Positions 1 through 12,970 of a DNA stretch of 64,000 nt are shown here, one piece after another; position 1 is the first letter of the stretch; every line of letters begins with the position of its first letter. The notes beneath the pieces were generated by a model. The model had not been told where the DNA came from, searched no databases, and worked only from the letters and a program-made list of their open reading frames with translations. The translations under genes were made by a program, and so were the position numbers. Where the stretch lies: assembly GCA_025602915.1 (NCBI GenBank), contig JAHLJZ010000006.1:124001-188000 (forward strand), given 5' to 3'. The stretch is from Paraphysoderma sedebokerense. Taxonomy: Eukaryota > Blastocladiomycota > Physodermatomycetes > Physodermatales > Physodermataceae.

Positions 1-499
1 CTCATAATCACTTCATTGTGTATACAGCTAGCGAACCATAGGACTGTGTGTATCTTTAGATTTTAGGTGCTCTTGTTCAGGAATTTTAGAATTTAAGAGT
101 AGTTCCAAATTTCTCGTTCCATACTTTCTACTAATCTTTCAGTTCATGGTTTCAATTAATGTTGGCTTTCAAGTAATTCTCTGGTTCAGTTTCCCAAATG
201 TATATATGTCAAGTATTTACATATCGTAGATCATCTCTAAGTCTCTTGAGAATTGTCTTCAAAAGTTCTAGATGAATTTATTTATTCAGTCTCTAGCCCG
301 TAGCGTGTATATATAATAATATAATAGTACTAAACTTTGCGAATCGACATGGTATATACAAATGTCCGCACGGACGATCGCTTTCAGGGAAGAAAACTCA
401 ACGTTTTACAGCCTTCATGGTAGAACAATGAACAATGTTGATCACGTATCAGTCAATTCCTGATCATCGTCCCTATTGCAGTCAAATACCGATGAAGGC
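1..499. other. AT-rich non-coding left edge
   Basis: No open frame with a recognisable product was found on either strand. This is downstream of the CEP164-like gene and is probably its 3' flank. Nothing else is seen in it. Confidence 0.5.
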
Positions 500-3400
500 T
501 TAACTCATGTTATTTACAAACTGTTTTAACCAGTTACTATGTTCCATTAACTTTTGTTCTGTCGATTTGCAGTTTTGTTCAAGGGATGATAGATCCACCG
601 GTACTGTCGGAGATGGATTAAAAGCAGGAGTGTTATGGCTCATGTATAGCGAAGCAGAAAACTGCGGACGAGATAAAGGACGGTATTCATTGCGTGTCGA
701 TTGAAAAACAGAATATGCGTGCGGGAGAGGGACTTGATGAGGATGATGGTGAATTGCCGATGATAGAGATTGAACAAATGGATCAAAGGAACACGACTTA
801 TTAAGATATGAATCGGAATTGTGACGCTTGATAGAGCGGAATTGGGTTCCCTGGCTCCGAGTTGGTGAGGACTGGGGGGCATATACTACAGGATAGCTGT
901 CTGAATGAGACGGATGTGTTCGATGTGAAGACGTGCGAGGTAGGTAAGAGCTTGATCTTGATCTTCAGTCGAAATAGACTTGTTAGGGTACTACTATGGC
1001 GCTCTGCAGGAAAGAAATTTTATCCGATTTGCTTACTTCACATAGTTCCTCCTGATTGGGTTTTTCATTGAATGTATCTTGTATAGCAACTGTGTCAATT
1101 CATCTTCGATTTCCCCGATTTTCGTGTCATCGTGATCGTTTACGCTGTGAAAAGACTGAAGAGACTCAAAGTTACTAGACGTCGGTTTATGAATAGAACG
1201 AGTAGATTCTTCGTGATGCTCACCTCGTCATGCCCTAAGGATTGTTTTAATTGCCACAATCGATTTTCGCTGTCCTCTAGCAATCGCTGACTATTTTTCA
1301 ACTCGTTTTCAGTTTCTCTAATCTTGTCCTGCTCTTTCAATAAACCAGTTCGAATAGTCTTTAGCAGCGCTGTATCCGAACCTGGCATCGTCTAAAATGT
1401 ACCACGTTAGACTTTAAAGTTAACCGGTCGTCATGGTAAATGGATAGCACTTTAGCCCCTATCATATCTTCTTCCAGTTGACTCTTCGCCCGAAGCAAAT
1501 CGCTTTTCCGATTCTGCACTCCTCGCCGCTGTTTTTCAAGAAATTGCTTCGCTTTTAGTAGGCGCTTTTCTTCTCTTCGCAACTTACGTTGTAGAATCGA
1601 ATCGTTTAATGGGCCGAGCCTAATATTCGAGATGGCGCGATGTCAGCGGAAGACCCAAGATAAATGCTGTAGTTGATAAAATCATACATTGCGTTTTCGT
1701 CTTCATAATCTGATTCTTGTGAGGAAGAAGCGCCATCGTCTTGAAAAGTAGAACATGCTGCATAAAAGAATATTAGTTATCAGTTTCAACACAACGCTTG
1801 AATATCCATGAACATGTAACCTTTTATGGGAGCGACAATTTCCACTGCTTCGTTCAAGTCTTTCAAGGACAATCGTTCCCCTTCCAATTCCAGATGGGGA
1901 GCCCCATCAATTTCTTTATCGATGACTTCTGGTTGTTTTGTTGGGGTGGTGATATGCTCAGTAGCAGGTACTTCTGACACTTCGTAATGGAAATCTGTAC
2001 TCTGGTTTACTAATACCATGAGACGTTCTTTATATATTTTATTTTGACGCTTGGTATTTTCAATATTCAAGGTTGCTTCTTCGACGAATTTATCGGGTTC
2101 GGATTTTTTCATATTTGTCAGATGTTCTATATGGTATTGCTGTTCAAGAAGAAACTGGTTGGTTTTCTTCAATTGTTCAACTTCGGATCGTAGGCGAGAG
2201 ATTTCGTCGATTTCCATTTCCATTTTATCAAGTGACTGGAGACGCGTCTTAACTTCGTTTTCGCGTCGAAGAAATTCTTCTTCTGCAATTGCTATCTTCT
2301 TTGACCATGTTTCTTTTATGTCATTAAACTGTTTTTCCATCGTTTTTTCTTGATTCTCTAATTTGGCTTTCCAAACTTGCAGAGCTTCTTGATTTTTCTT
2401 TTTCAACTCAGTAATATCTGCTTCATGCTTGATTTCGATCTCTTCTATTAACGTCTTCCTTTTCTCTTCCAATATTCGAGACCGCTCGGTTTTTTCAAAT
2501 TCAATCGCTTCGCCTTTTATTTTACGGCTTATGTCAATTTTCATTTTCTCCGATTCTTGCATTTCAAATTCTTTCAGCTGGGCGGAAAGCTTTAATCTTA
2601 TGGCTTGCTTGTCTTTTTCGAGTTTCAAAAGCTCATCAGTTCGGAATGACTCCAAATTCTCAGCAATTTTCGCGGAGATTCCAGATTTGTGTACTGAAAA
2701 ATTATCTATATCTGAGGCTTTTGACCCATTACTACCGATGGGAGAAGGATTTGTCACTGCATTTGTTTCTGGTGATGCTTTGGCATGGCGTGATGATTCT
2801 TCCGTCGACGAATTCTCGACTATCTTGTTATTAGTTATTTCAAGTAACGGAAGATCGAAGCTCACTCTCTTCGGAATAGGCTTCGGCTCCGAAATAGGAG
2901 GTTTTTCAGTTCCGATATGGTTCGCAGAAGCTGTTGCATTCATTTCTTTGAGTTTTTCGGTCAAAATCTTGAAAGTATCTTCTTTACTAACAGTCAGCGC
3001 TGTATCCTTTGTTGCAATAACGTTACCACGACCCGGTATATCATCGAGGATAGGTGGTCTTTCCATCGTCTTATAAACTTTGAGTTCAGCTAAGTGCAAG
3101 GGAGCCTTGACCGGACCTAATTCAACGGTTTTCGCAGCCTAATCCCAATGAAAGTCCTTAAGCAAATTGAAATTGAAAGAGAATCTACGAGTCAGCGCAT
3201 GCATGGATAAATTACTCACAATAATCCTTGGATCGGCTTGATGGCCAGAAGATTTATTTTCCGATGGGGGCTTGTTTTCTTTTGCAAACTTGTCATTAAT
3301 AGCCTATTCGAATAGCCATATTAGTTTCATGTTTTTGCAATTATACTGTTCATGCTGACGAGAGATCAACCTTGACTTGTTGGGAACCGGCCGAAAGCGG

Positions 3401-3850
3401 TTGTGTCGCTAATTTCTCCTTTTCCTTTGCTTTCTCTCTCTCGTTTGCACATAATTTCTTGTAATATTCATCGCAAGGGTGATCCCATATACTCTCCCCT
3501 GTTGTAAAGTTGAAATAATAAACACTCCCGTCCTGGGTTTGACTGTCACGCCAACAAACATGATTAATCAGTACTTTATGAAACGCCTGAGATCAGTGAC
3601 ATAAACAGTACCAAGGTTTCCATTCTGATGGCAAAGGTGCTCTTAGACCTTCTCGTGCAATCCAAAGAAGGTGCTGTTCCGTTTTGGCGTTTATTCCGAG
3701 AAATTCAGCGTATTCGATAATTTCTGAAGAGACGCAAGGAGGAATCAGATTGAATCAATCGCAAAGGCGCAGACTCCCATACATGAACAGACCTTCTTGA
3801 GTCGGCTCATAGTTTTCGTCGTATGCTTCTTCGAGAATGACACTTTCCAT
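500..3850 (-). CDS. CEP164: CEP164-like centriolar distal-appendage protein, N-terminal WW domain plus coiled coil
   Basis: The start at 3850 opens MESVILEEAYDENYEPTQE, then after an intron EIIEYAEFLGI. A WW domain follows, assembled over introns: LPSEWKPCQTQDGSVYYFNF then TTGESIWDHPCDEYYKKL. This matches the CEP164 N-terminus closely, including its position near residue 60. The large exon at 3099-1786 is charged, Lys/Glu-rich coiled coil, followed by shorter coiled-coil exons. The last exon is reached through an intron whose phase-2 junction restores a frame ending EHSNWLKQFVNNMS before the stop at 500. In animals CEP164 sits on distal appendages of the mother centriole and is needed for basal-body docking and cilium assembly. 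A flagellated cell is implied. The gene is shorter than the vertebrate protein. The WW domain and ends are firm; internal exon borders are approximate. Confidence 0.85.
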
Positions 3851-4488
3851 CACTGTTATATCAGGTGTAACATACAGAATGGTTAGACGAGGAGGGTCAA
3901 AATGCGTTCGCGTTTTCAGTATTCCTTGATTTATCGTTTTATTTAAGCGTATTGCTTGAAGAAAGCAATTTAGGTATGCGATAGTTTATATTTATCATTC
4001 TCTGCAGATTTTATCGTAAACTTTAGCGTGCATACCACTTTCGTTCTCTACCACTGAAAATCATCAAGTGAATCCCTCATTATTCGCCCATACGACCGTC
4101 ACAACCGGTAGGTCAGCATATCGAATAATATTTCGATCCACTCGCTGCAGCTTTAATCATTTATGTATATTTTTGAGAGATGCAATTTTACATGGGCAGA
4201 ACCGTCGAGAACTACCATACATGCAGCTCCTCTTCAGCATTCTTTCATTTATACTCTACAAAACATATGAAGATCCGGCACCTCTTATGTCAATATTAAC
4301 AAAATCCTGCATCACATTGAGCGAATGTCTGCGGCACGATTGATATGAAAACGTCGCAGCTTTGTGTGTGAATGCGCGGTAGCGGAATGCTTGATGCACA
4401 GTTTTGAACAACCCACACATTTTGATGAATTGCATTCGGTCGATTTCTCTCCATCGATTTCCACTCGCATTTCCATTCTATTCATGAC
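3851..4488. promoter_or_regulatory. Divergent promoter region, CEP164 / COQ2
   Basis: About 640 bases lie between two divergent start codons. Short open frames here on both strands match nothing recognisable. No clear shared motif such as CACGTG was seen. Confidence 0.4.
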
Positions 4489-6142
4489 ATGACCATCACT
4501 GTGTTTTCCATGCTGACTTGTCTGCGGGTTCGACCGCAGTGGCCTCGGAATATAACATCGCACAGGATTTGTCTAAACCCTCCAAACCAAAAACGTCCCC
4601 TGTTCTCGCTAACGGACAGCGCACCGAACAACTATCAGCCCACCAGATTATTAAAAAATGTAATTCATTCTAAACAGAACAGGACATTGAGAACCTCATC
4701 ACACTTGCCAACTCTCGAAGTCGTCAGAAATGCCAGGCCAAAACACATCAATCATTCAACGAGTTGGAAACAGAAACTGAAGTTTATTCCCTACACAACA
4801 ACTTACCAGGACTTCGTTCTCTCTGGAGCCAATACTACATATTTCTCGACATCATCCGTTTCCTCGAATGCATCACCAATATTTCATTCGCCACAGCCGA
4901 TCGTTTCAAAGTTCCCTTACAACATCCTTCCAGTGAAAACGCATCCATACCTCAATCTGATGCGAATCTCAGCACCAATAGGCACATATTTACTGTACTT
5001 GCCATGCACATGGTCAATCTTGATGTCTTCCTATCGGTATATCGACACCCCTCTTCTGGAAACATTGAAGATGTTGAGCTTGTTTGCTATCGGCAGTTTC
5101 ATAATGAGAGGAGCCGGATGTACCATAAATGATATGTGGGATAGGAATTTCGATAAGAAGGTTCGCTGCTAATGATTGATTTATAAGCGGAGTACAAGTT
5201 TATATATTGACGATGTAATTTGACGTTAGGTTGAACGGACAAAGTCTCGGCCACTGGCGTCTGATCAAATTTCAATGTTCAACGCTCTCTCGTTTCTTGG
5301 TTTGCAGTTGACTGCTGGGCTGGGCATACTGCTGCAATTGAATTGGTATAGGTAGGACAGCTACATTTGTGAATGTTGTTTGAAGTTTCGATGATTGTGG
5401 TTATTTGATAATTGACCACTCAAATTAGTGTGTTCTTAGGTGCATCCTCTTTAGGATTGGTAGCAGCATATCCTCTGATGAAAAGAGTTACATATTGGCC
5501 TCAAGCTTTTCTGGGTAAGTTTTTATGGAATGGCTATTAGTGATTATCACAATCTAAACATCCCGCAATGGTATGTCATTTTTTTAGGACTTACATTTAA
5601 CTGGGGGGCCCTTCTTGGTTGGACCGCCGTCGCCGGTCACAGTGATTTAGAAGTTATGCTGCCGTTGTATGCAGCTGGTCTGAGTTGGACTTTAGTTTAC
5701 GATACTATTTATGCCCATCAGGTTCAAATCAACTCTTATCTCGTCCGCCCATTGTGACCCTATTCATAAACTCATGTTGAACATTCCATGTAAATAGGAC
5801 AAACAAGACGACGCCATTGTTGGTATCAAATCTACGGCATTGCTATTTGCTCAACAAACCAAACCAATCATTTCACTCTTCTCTGCTTCAACATTATCAT
5901 TGCTATCACTCACGGGGTATATGAATGATCAAACATTACCTTACTATATCGGATTATGTGCGGCGGGTATACATATGGCAAACTCAGTAAGAAAAGTAGA
6001 CTTGGACAATAGGGAAAGTTGTAATAGAACTTTCGATAGCATGAAATGGGTAGGGGTGCTTATTGGACTAGGCGCTGCGATGGATTGGGCACTCAAGAAG
6101 AGGCAAGAAGAGGAGCAAAAGAAAGTTGTTGAAAGTGCTTAG
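4489..6142 (+). CDS. COQ2: 4-hydroxybenzoate polyprenyltransferase, mitochondrial (ubiquinone synthesis)
   Basis: COQ2 attaches the polyprenyl tail to 4-hydroxybenzoate in the inner mitochondrial membrane, the first membrane-bound step of coenzyme Q synthesis. The first Asp-rich site reads [20 protein letters not shown] across an intron. The second reads [17 protein letters not shown], also across an intron. Both are diagnostic of the UbiA/COQ2 family and hold the Mg-prenyl-diphosphate ligands. Between and after them are hydrophobic segments typical of the multi-span UbiA fold. The start at 4489 gives a long N-terminus (about 160 residues before [14 protein letters not shown]) rich in Arg, Ser and Thr with few acids, as expected for a mitochondrial presequence, although a later Met is possible. 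At least four short introns occur. The C-terminus ends [19 protein letters not shown]164-like gene is divergent on the left; the flippase gene converges on the right with only about 75 bases between stops. Confidence 0.93.
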
Positions 6143-6216
6143 AGAATTCATTCTTCATCTTAATTTACAACATCACTACCATATGATACTATTATCCGAT
6201 AGTTAATATATATTCT

Positions 6217-9200
6217 TTAATGATGCACCAGTTTTTTATAACTAGGTGGAGCGTAAACATGACTGATCTTTTTGACCAAGTACAACGGAAATGCACTGAT
6301 TAAAGTTATCACTGCCGATTTCCAAACGAATTTCCATGTCATGATGAATTGTAAATCTAACAACAGAGTCAGAATCACTTTGAAAAAGTAACCGTCAAGA
6401 TAATTTAATAGGGTCATACCAAATTCTTTCAAAATCATCATCGACAGAACATATATTATGACAGTGATTATTTCTGATATTATCATATATCGATGCCTAT
6501 GTAATGAATCAGTCTTGCCGTAACTTTAGAGATATCGTGGTTTTCAAGGACTTACCAGGTCGTAATTTCTATGGCGACCATCAATAATTCGTTGAAAATC
6601 AAAGCCGTGAACGAAATTGAAATAATATGAATAAATTCGTTCTCAAATAACCATAACGCGAGCATCATGATGACACCGCCTGTCGTCGAAGATTTTGATG
6701 GGTATCAGTTTAATTGAAATGAGTGGTAGCGGGAGTAATTCGACAAAAGCTCACCTTGATATATACTGATAACCAGCCACAAGAAAAAAGTTTTGAACGA
6801 TAATAATCTCCCTTTAATAAGATCCTTGTAAAGCTCCGGGTAAAGCAATGCCAATTCAGCAGTCACATCTCGATCTAGCACTAACGAGAATACGGGTGCC
6901 ATAGTGTAAATTGTGGAGTAACCAACTAGAAGCATCCCCTTTTACAGTACGTTAACATTTATACGAAGGAAAACATAGGGGGATATGAAGAATAGTACAT
7001 ACTTGATACAACGCAATGGGGGCAAAATAAAAAATGGCAGAGAAAACGGCTTGCATCACTGATATGATAAGGCCACGATGAATGACAAACTGGCTCAGTT
7101 TTGCAGATCGTTGGTCTAAGATTTATCCATTGGTTAGACAACAGAGGTTATCGAAGATGCAATGTATTGAAACTTACAGCTATTACGACCGTGCCATACT
7201 AGAAACGATAATATATAAATAGTGATATTTAGATTAGGTGCTAGAGAAATGAACCGATAAAATTCTAAAATTTTACGTACATAGCAACCTGGTTAAATGA
7301 CTAAACTGCGTAATGGAAAAATCAGCTGCCAAGGAAGCCTGCTTTCCTTCTTTACCGACAATACCGACGCCGACATTCGCTGATTGAATCATACTCACAT
7401 CATTACCTCCATCTCCAATTGCACAAACCCGCTTTTGCGTGAAGTCTTTTATTAACTTGGTCACTTCAGCCTTCTGTGTCGGGGAGCAACGACAGCAGAC
7501 GACAGCGGGAAGTTGCACTGTTGTCGTTATAAACTGCTTACGCAAATGGTCGAGACATACTTGTAGAGATTCTCCATCAATGATCAAGCAGGCGTCCGTT
7601 TTGGTTGATAGTATGTCGAGCTCGTCTTGTGCATCGATAGGTGATTTCACTGAAAAAGACAATGTCAGGCCGTATTACAAATTTTACTTGCTTACGGCGG
7701 AACAAAAACGCACGTTTAGTAATAGTATGGATTTGTTGATTTCTAGATACTAATCTGGATGACACGGCAATACAAGTTGCAGTTTCTACTTTATCGCCAG
7801 TGAGCATCCAGACTCGTATTCCTGCGTTTCGCAGAGCCTCCAATGTAGGTTTAACATCATCCTAGGAAAGCAAAGTTAAGCCGTGCGGAGGATAAATCCC
7901 TTTGATAGTAATAATTTACTTGAAGTTTATCTTCAACTCCTGTCAAACCCAGTAGCTCTAATTCATTCTCTAAGATGTTTGATATGACTTCTTGCACTGC
8001 GGCATTTCGATCATGAACGCTGACCTTGGCTTGGGAATATCTAAAGAATACAGTACGGGGGCGTAAACTCATCCAACTCTTTAAAAACGGATGGATAACA
8101 TACAAGATACATACCGATCCAAGAAGTCTGCATAAACTTCATCTGATAACTTCTTCCGAGCTACCACTAATGTACGCAATCCTTCTCTTGCCATGTTGCC
8201 ACATTCTTCCTCTAGCCAATCATTATATTGAACAATTTTAGTCATAACGACATCGGCCCCTTTCATGTAAAACGTTATCTCTCCATTCAGCCTATCTCGG
8301 ACTATAATTCCCATGCGCTTTGTTTCACTTGTAAAGGGAAATATCTGAAGTATTTCAAATTCAAGAGTTTCCTTAGTTGGAGTTTGCAGATGAATAGTGC
8401 TGATATCTCGATGAACAAGGGTCAGCCCGACATGCTGTGTCCAGTTAACAATGGCGATTTCATCTGGTGAAGAAGCTTGATATGAAAGGTTTTGATCAAT
8501 TTGCGAGTATACTGGTGTAACCTAAACGCAGATTTATGATTAGTTCTTAGAAATAAGAACGGCAGGAATGAATCCATCGTATATACATTATGGCATAATC
8601 CCAATGCTTGCGCAATATCTTTTACTCGTGAAGCGATATCTCGGCGCCCCTTTCCACCCGCCACATTTACACCGCTTGCTCTTCCATATTTGTACGATGT
8701 ATCCGTATTGGCTGAAAGGTACAAATGAATATTAGCCATTATCCTCAATTTGAGATCGATTACGAATTCAGACCTGTTCGAGCAGATAGGCTTAAAGTAG
8801 TTTCGAGATGCGATCGAATTTCGTCAAATGTTTCAACAGTGTATGACATAGTACCCAAATGTAACTTCTTCAGTTCCATTTCTTCAAGAGCGAAACGCAT
8901 GATCAGTACTAGCAGAATACTAGACCGCAACCAAAAATTGTATGTACCGTTTTTAGTTAATGTCCCTGTCTTATCAGAAAGTAGATATTCCACTCGTCCT
9001 AATTCTTCCGGGATGGTACTCGTTCTGACTACTGTATTGGGTATTTCTTTGTCCTGCATGATCAACATCGAGTAGACTGTTTTACCCATGTCTAAGTTGA
9101 CTCGTAAACTACAAAATCGAAAGTTCAATATCAAACATTTAGTACAGACGGTATTTCTGTGTAAATAAAACTTGTACCGACCTAATGGGAATAATAGAGG

Positions 9201-11168
9201 AAAATAGGATCAAGAATCTAGACAAATAAATATACCATAGACCTTGAAAACCGTTCAATGCAATCATAAGGAATGATAAAGCTAATGTGACGACAAATAG
9301 AACCTATAGCAGCGGAAGTTTAGAGCAGTGCCTCAGTTTAGACAACCAAATGTATGTTTACAGACTTTGCTCAGTCTATTTAACTCCAAATCCAACAAGC
9401 CGACTTTGGTACCCGGATGATTTGTATTCATGACAGCTCTTGTGTCTGTGCCAGTATATATGACGCAACCAATGGCAGTTCCAGAAGCCAAAACCGTATT
9501 CGTCCATAATGTATTCTCCACTCCTAACGGTTCCGTAGGTGAGTTCTAGATAAGATTAATCCGATTAATACGAAAGCATTCGGCGAAATCCAGAGTGCCT
9601 ATACAGATGAAAACGAACATTTTGCGTAAAATTTCCAATAAAGGTATGGATATCCTTATGTGGAGCTTCGGCTAACAGCGCAAACAAAATGAAATGAGTT
9701 ACTCAAACAGATGAGACGATTTTGAATAGAGAACGGCTGCTTACCGTATATTTCTGATTTTAAGGTGAAGAGTCCTTGATCGTTCGGCAATTTTTGACAC
9801 GAAGGGACGGCCAGTCTAGAAACATTTTGTCAGAGTTTCGTCTAAGAATCCAGCGCAATTGATTTTTACCGCAATTTCCAGTCGGTTTCTCCGTCTAGTT
9901 GATCCGTCCGAATAAAACATGCTCCGTTAGTTTCTGTAGTTCGTAGCAGAATCATGTCCGCCGGTATCTGTGGAGCTAATGTGAATAAACTTCTATCAAT
10001 TCCAAAATCCGAAACGCAGCCTTACCCGTTGATTTTTTTGTATTAGTACTAAATCCCCGACTTTTATGTTCGAACTAGCTACATTCATTAAGCGTCGATT
10101 CAGCGGATCGAAGACTTGATATAACTGAGAATTCGCTTCCTATATGTTTAAACCTCACTGCTCAGAACTGGTTCGTGGAACAAATTTACAGAAAATATAC
10201 GCTTACTTGATCCCTCTTGTATCGTTTATAATCATCCCATGCTTCTTTCCCCATCGTTACAATCAACACAAAGCATAACGGCGCGAAATAAGTAAATAGG
10301 TAGCCAATTTTCAGTGAGGGTATAAATTGAGAGAGAGACACGAGGAGGAAGTACAAATTAAAAAAGAATTTGAACTAGAAAATAGATAAGATAGTATGAT
10401 TAATTGCTATGCATTTCAACAAGAACATTTTCTCGATAGCGCGAAGGACATAATTGATACCTGTTCATAGAGTACTAGAGGGATGAAAGTGATGAAATTA
10501 TATTTCTGATTACGAATGGCGTTTCTTGCGTACTTGAATCTATTTGGGTCAACTTCATTGATAAAGAGATGCCATATATCGCATTAATCTTTTGTATAGC
10601 TCAATAAAAAGTTTGTTAAAACACTTACTTGGCAATATTATGGTGCGCGGTTCCTTCTTTCTCGTCTGCCCAATTCCGAATGGTAGAGCTAAACTTTGAG
10701 CCAACCACTTCAATACTAGGCAAGGTGCGCATGTCAGGGCCTTCATCATAAATAAGCAGCTTCGTCGTTTTGGTTGTTTTCGATGAAGAGGCAACTGTTT
10801 GTTTACATTCAGAAGAAACAAACGTGCAGGGGAAATCAAATACAATTAGTCGTTACATTTCAATACGACTGCAATTATGTGATTTCCATGCTATTCGTTC
10901 CGATAATCTATGCTTCGTTTCTCCCGAAATTGAAGTCTTTTGCCACACTGGAAAGAGCAGACATTACCTCTCCATCATCGAAAAGTGGGATCTCATCAGG
11001 TTCAATCGCATCAGACAGGCGATGCTTTCTGTATCGTTCCGCTTCTGATGCTGACCGAGATTTTCTTCCGGCGTTATTAGTTTGTGAATTCGGAGAGCTC
11101 GTAGATAAACTGTCCTGAAGGGAAGACGCCGAAGTGGATAGAGGTTGTAACTTTATGCGCTCCGACAT
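6217..11168 (-). CDS. NEO1: P4-ATPase phospholipid flippase, Neo1/ATP9 type
   Basis: P4-ATPases move aminophospholipids from the lumenal to the cytosolic leaflet of Golgi and endosomal membranes; Neo1 is the essential, CDC50-independent member in yeast. Motifs in order: [20 protein letters not shown]-type N-terminus with [18 protein letters not shown] near 10400-10600; LDGET near 9890 (actuator loop, flippase-specific form); [11 protein letters not shown] near 8970 (phosphorylated Asp); [10 protein letters not shown] near 7800; [10 protein letters not shown] near 7400; and a C-terminal membrane block ending SPPSYKKL-like ([11 protein letters not shown]). The wording of the N- and C-terminal blocks fits Neo1/ATP9A/B rather than Drs2 or Dnf. 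The first exon, from 11168 ([11 protein letters not shown]), is Ser-rich and acidic. The gene is split by roughly fifteen or more short introns, so only its extremes and motifs are placed exactly. No broken motif was seen. Confidence 0.93.
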
Positions 11169-11973
11169 TTAAGTTGCCCGCAGTTATTAAATGGGTAGCA
11201 ATCCGATTTTTGGCGCAGAAATCTGAGCACTTCCAAAGTCAACCGTCTGTATGTACCAAAATTGCACTCTATTAGTTTCTTGGTAGATCTGAAGAACGAA
11301 GTAAGAGCGATGATTAAAATCTAAAATGAATGGAGCGTCCAGCGATGGAACGCAACGACAGCGCGACCACAGTTCCATCCATTTCGGGGGCCACATTGAC
11401 ACCTCATCATTTATATGCAAACCTTATTTGTAAGTTTCGTTGATCTGGGATTTCATAAAGAGATTATCTCCATTCATTAAACCGCCAAGATATGTAATAT
11501 ATATTTCAAGCTTGATCACAGTTTAATCTTATCAAAACGCAAACTTTATCTGGGTAGAGCAAAGGGTTTCAAAACTGATTAAAATTGAACTGTACTTGGA
11601 ATCCAATGAGACGAAACCAATCAGAAGTGCTTTCATTGTAGAATGCAATCGTGAATTCTTACTTCGGTAGTTAGATCCCAATTACTCGCGCCATCATGAC
11701 AGATTATGTAGTTAGTCACAATCTTCGACACTTCAACGCAAGACTACAAGTCCTCTAGCATTCATTAGATCAGGTATATCCGAAGCTGCAATGCATCCTC
11801 CTTCTAGCCTGTGAATATTGTCACGTCTGCAGAGATTTGCCTTCCTGGATACGTATCAAAGAGATTGGCAAAATCCACGTGTTCTCCTAAACAACTTTGG
11901 TCAATTCCCTTTCCGAACATGTCGGCAAATAGACATTCGTCGTTATTCCTTCATAGCTCATTATCATATCACT
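11169..11973. promoter_or_regulatory. Divergent promoter region, NEO1 / MRPS16
   Basis: About 800 bases separate the two start codons. A CACGTG hexamer lies at 11876-11881, about 100 bases before the bS16m start. A 77-codon minus-strand frame at 11187-11420 was not accepted as a gene. Confidence 0.4.
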
Positions 11974-12392
11974 ATGGTAGTTCGAATCCGATTAGCGCGG
12001 CTCGGCGGGAGAAATGATCCATTTTATCGCATTGTTGTGGCCCATTGTAAATCACGTCGGGACGGCAAACATATTGAAGCCCTTGGTACTTATGATCCAA
12101 TCTGCGATGACCACGGTATAAAACACATCAATGTGAACGTAGAGAGAGCAAAATATTGGCTTAGTGTAGGCGCACAGCCAACGGATACAGTGAAACGATT
12201 ATTTAGCAAGGTAAATTTTTATATTTCCAGTTTTCTTCGAATCATGGTCAAAATGGTAGTATTTGAGTACAACTTATAATTAATATCCCTAATTTGATTT
12301 TATAGGGCGGAATTATTCCCAAATTACCCAAAACATGGCTCCCGTCTACACTCAGATCGGCTGCACCCACTTCCTCATCCTCCCGGAACTAG
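11974..12392 (+). CDS. MRPS16: Mitochondrial small-subunit ribosomal protein bS16m
   Basis: The protein opens MVVRIRLARLGGRNDPFYRI and continues with DGKHIEALGTYDP, VNVERAKYWLSVGAQPTD and TVKRLFSK, the classic bS16 signature. It is an rRNA-binding protein of the small mitoribosomal subunit. One intron (12211-12305) joins SK to GGIIPKLPKTWLP in phase 0, and translation ends at the TAG at 12390-12392, giving 107 residues, the usual length for the family. The start at 11974 is chosen because bS16 proteins normally begin right at this conserved block. An in-frame upstream ATG at 11818 would add 52 Arg-containing residues that could act as a mitochondrial presequence, so the longer form cannot be excluded. 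Confidence 0.93.
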
Positions 12393-12970
12393 TATTTATT
12401 TCATGCACCCTCGATAACGAGCACGGGTTTCAGCTGTTCATTTTCACTCATTCGACTCGATTTGAGTATATTGAAAAGGATGGAGGTCGTATGTACTTGT
12501 GCCTCCAAGTTCGACGGTCGATATAGAAAGCGGAAATGTTTCACATACCCGGCGTTAGTCTAAAAATGGCATTGTCTTTGTAATATAGTCAATTATGATA
12601 ATAAAATCGATATTTTTTCTCGGTGATTAATTAGTTTTGTCGTTTCTTAGAATAATGACATAGAGACTTATGGGAATATTTTGACATATAATGCATTTGA
12701 TGGAGGAAGGTTCCCCCAGCGTAACTATGAATGCAATCACTACGCAATGCACGGAAGCTCAACGTTAAGCATTATTTGGTACACAACGCGACGATTTTAT
12801 CACAAAAGATGACAATTATACAAATTACAATTGAACTATCCAAATAAATATGTTTTTGACCAATTATCCTGATGTTTGTCCCAATTAAGGATGGTCGAAA
12901 TGTACCTCAGTATTCAAGATCGATTAATCTCATCACCTTGCAACAAAGCGTTGCAGCATCAAGGTTATCA
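12393..12970. other. Convergent intergenic region
   Basis: About 580 AT-rich bases lie between the bS16m and glycosyltransferase stop codons. No gene or clear repeat was seen; it probably holds both 3' UTRs. Confidence 0.4.

Noticed and set aside
2429-3076. 215-codon plus-strand open frame inside the CEP164-like gene
   Set aside because: It is the antisense of a Lys/Glu/Ser-rich coiled-coil exon; such composition leaves long open reverse frames rich in Ser and Phe.
11187-11420. Minus-strand open frame of 77 codons just upstream of the NEO1 start
   Set aside because: No recognisable product, no joining splice site to the NEO1 first exon, and low-information composition. Probably 5' UTR or promoter.
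11818-11973. Upstream in-frame ATG for bS16m adding 52 residues
   Set aside because: bS16 proteins normally start at the MVVRIRLAR block. Kept as an alternative only.
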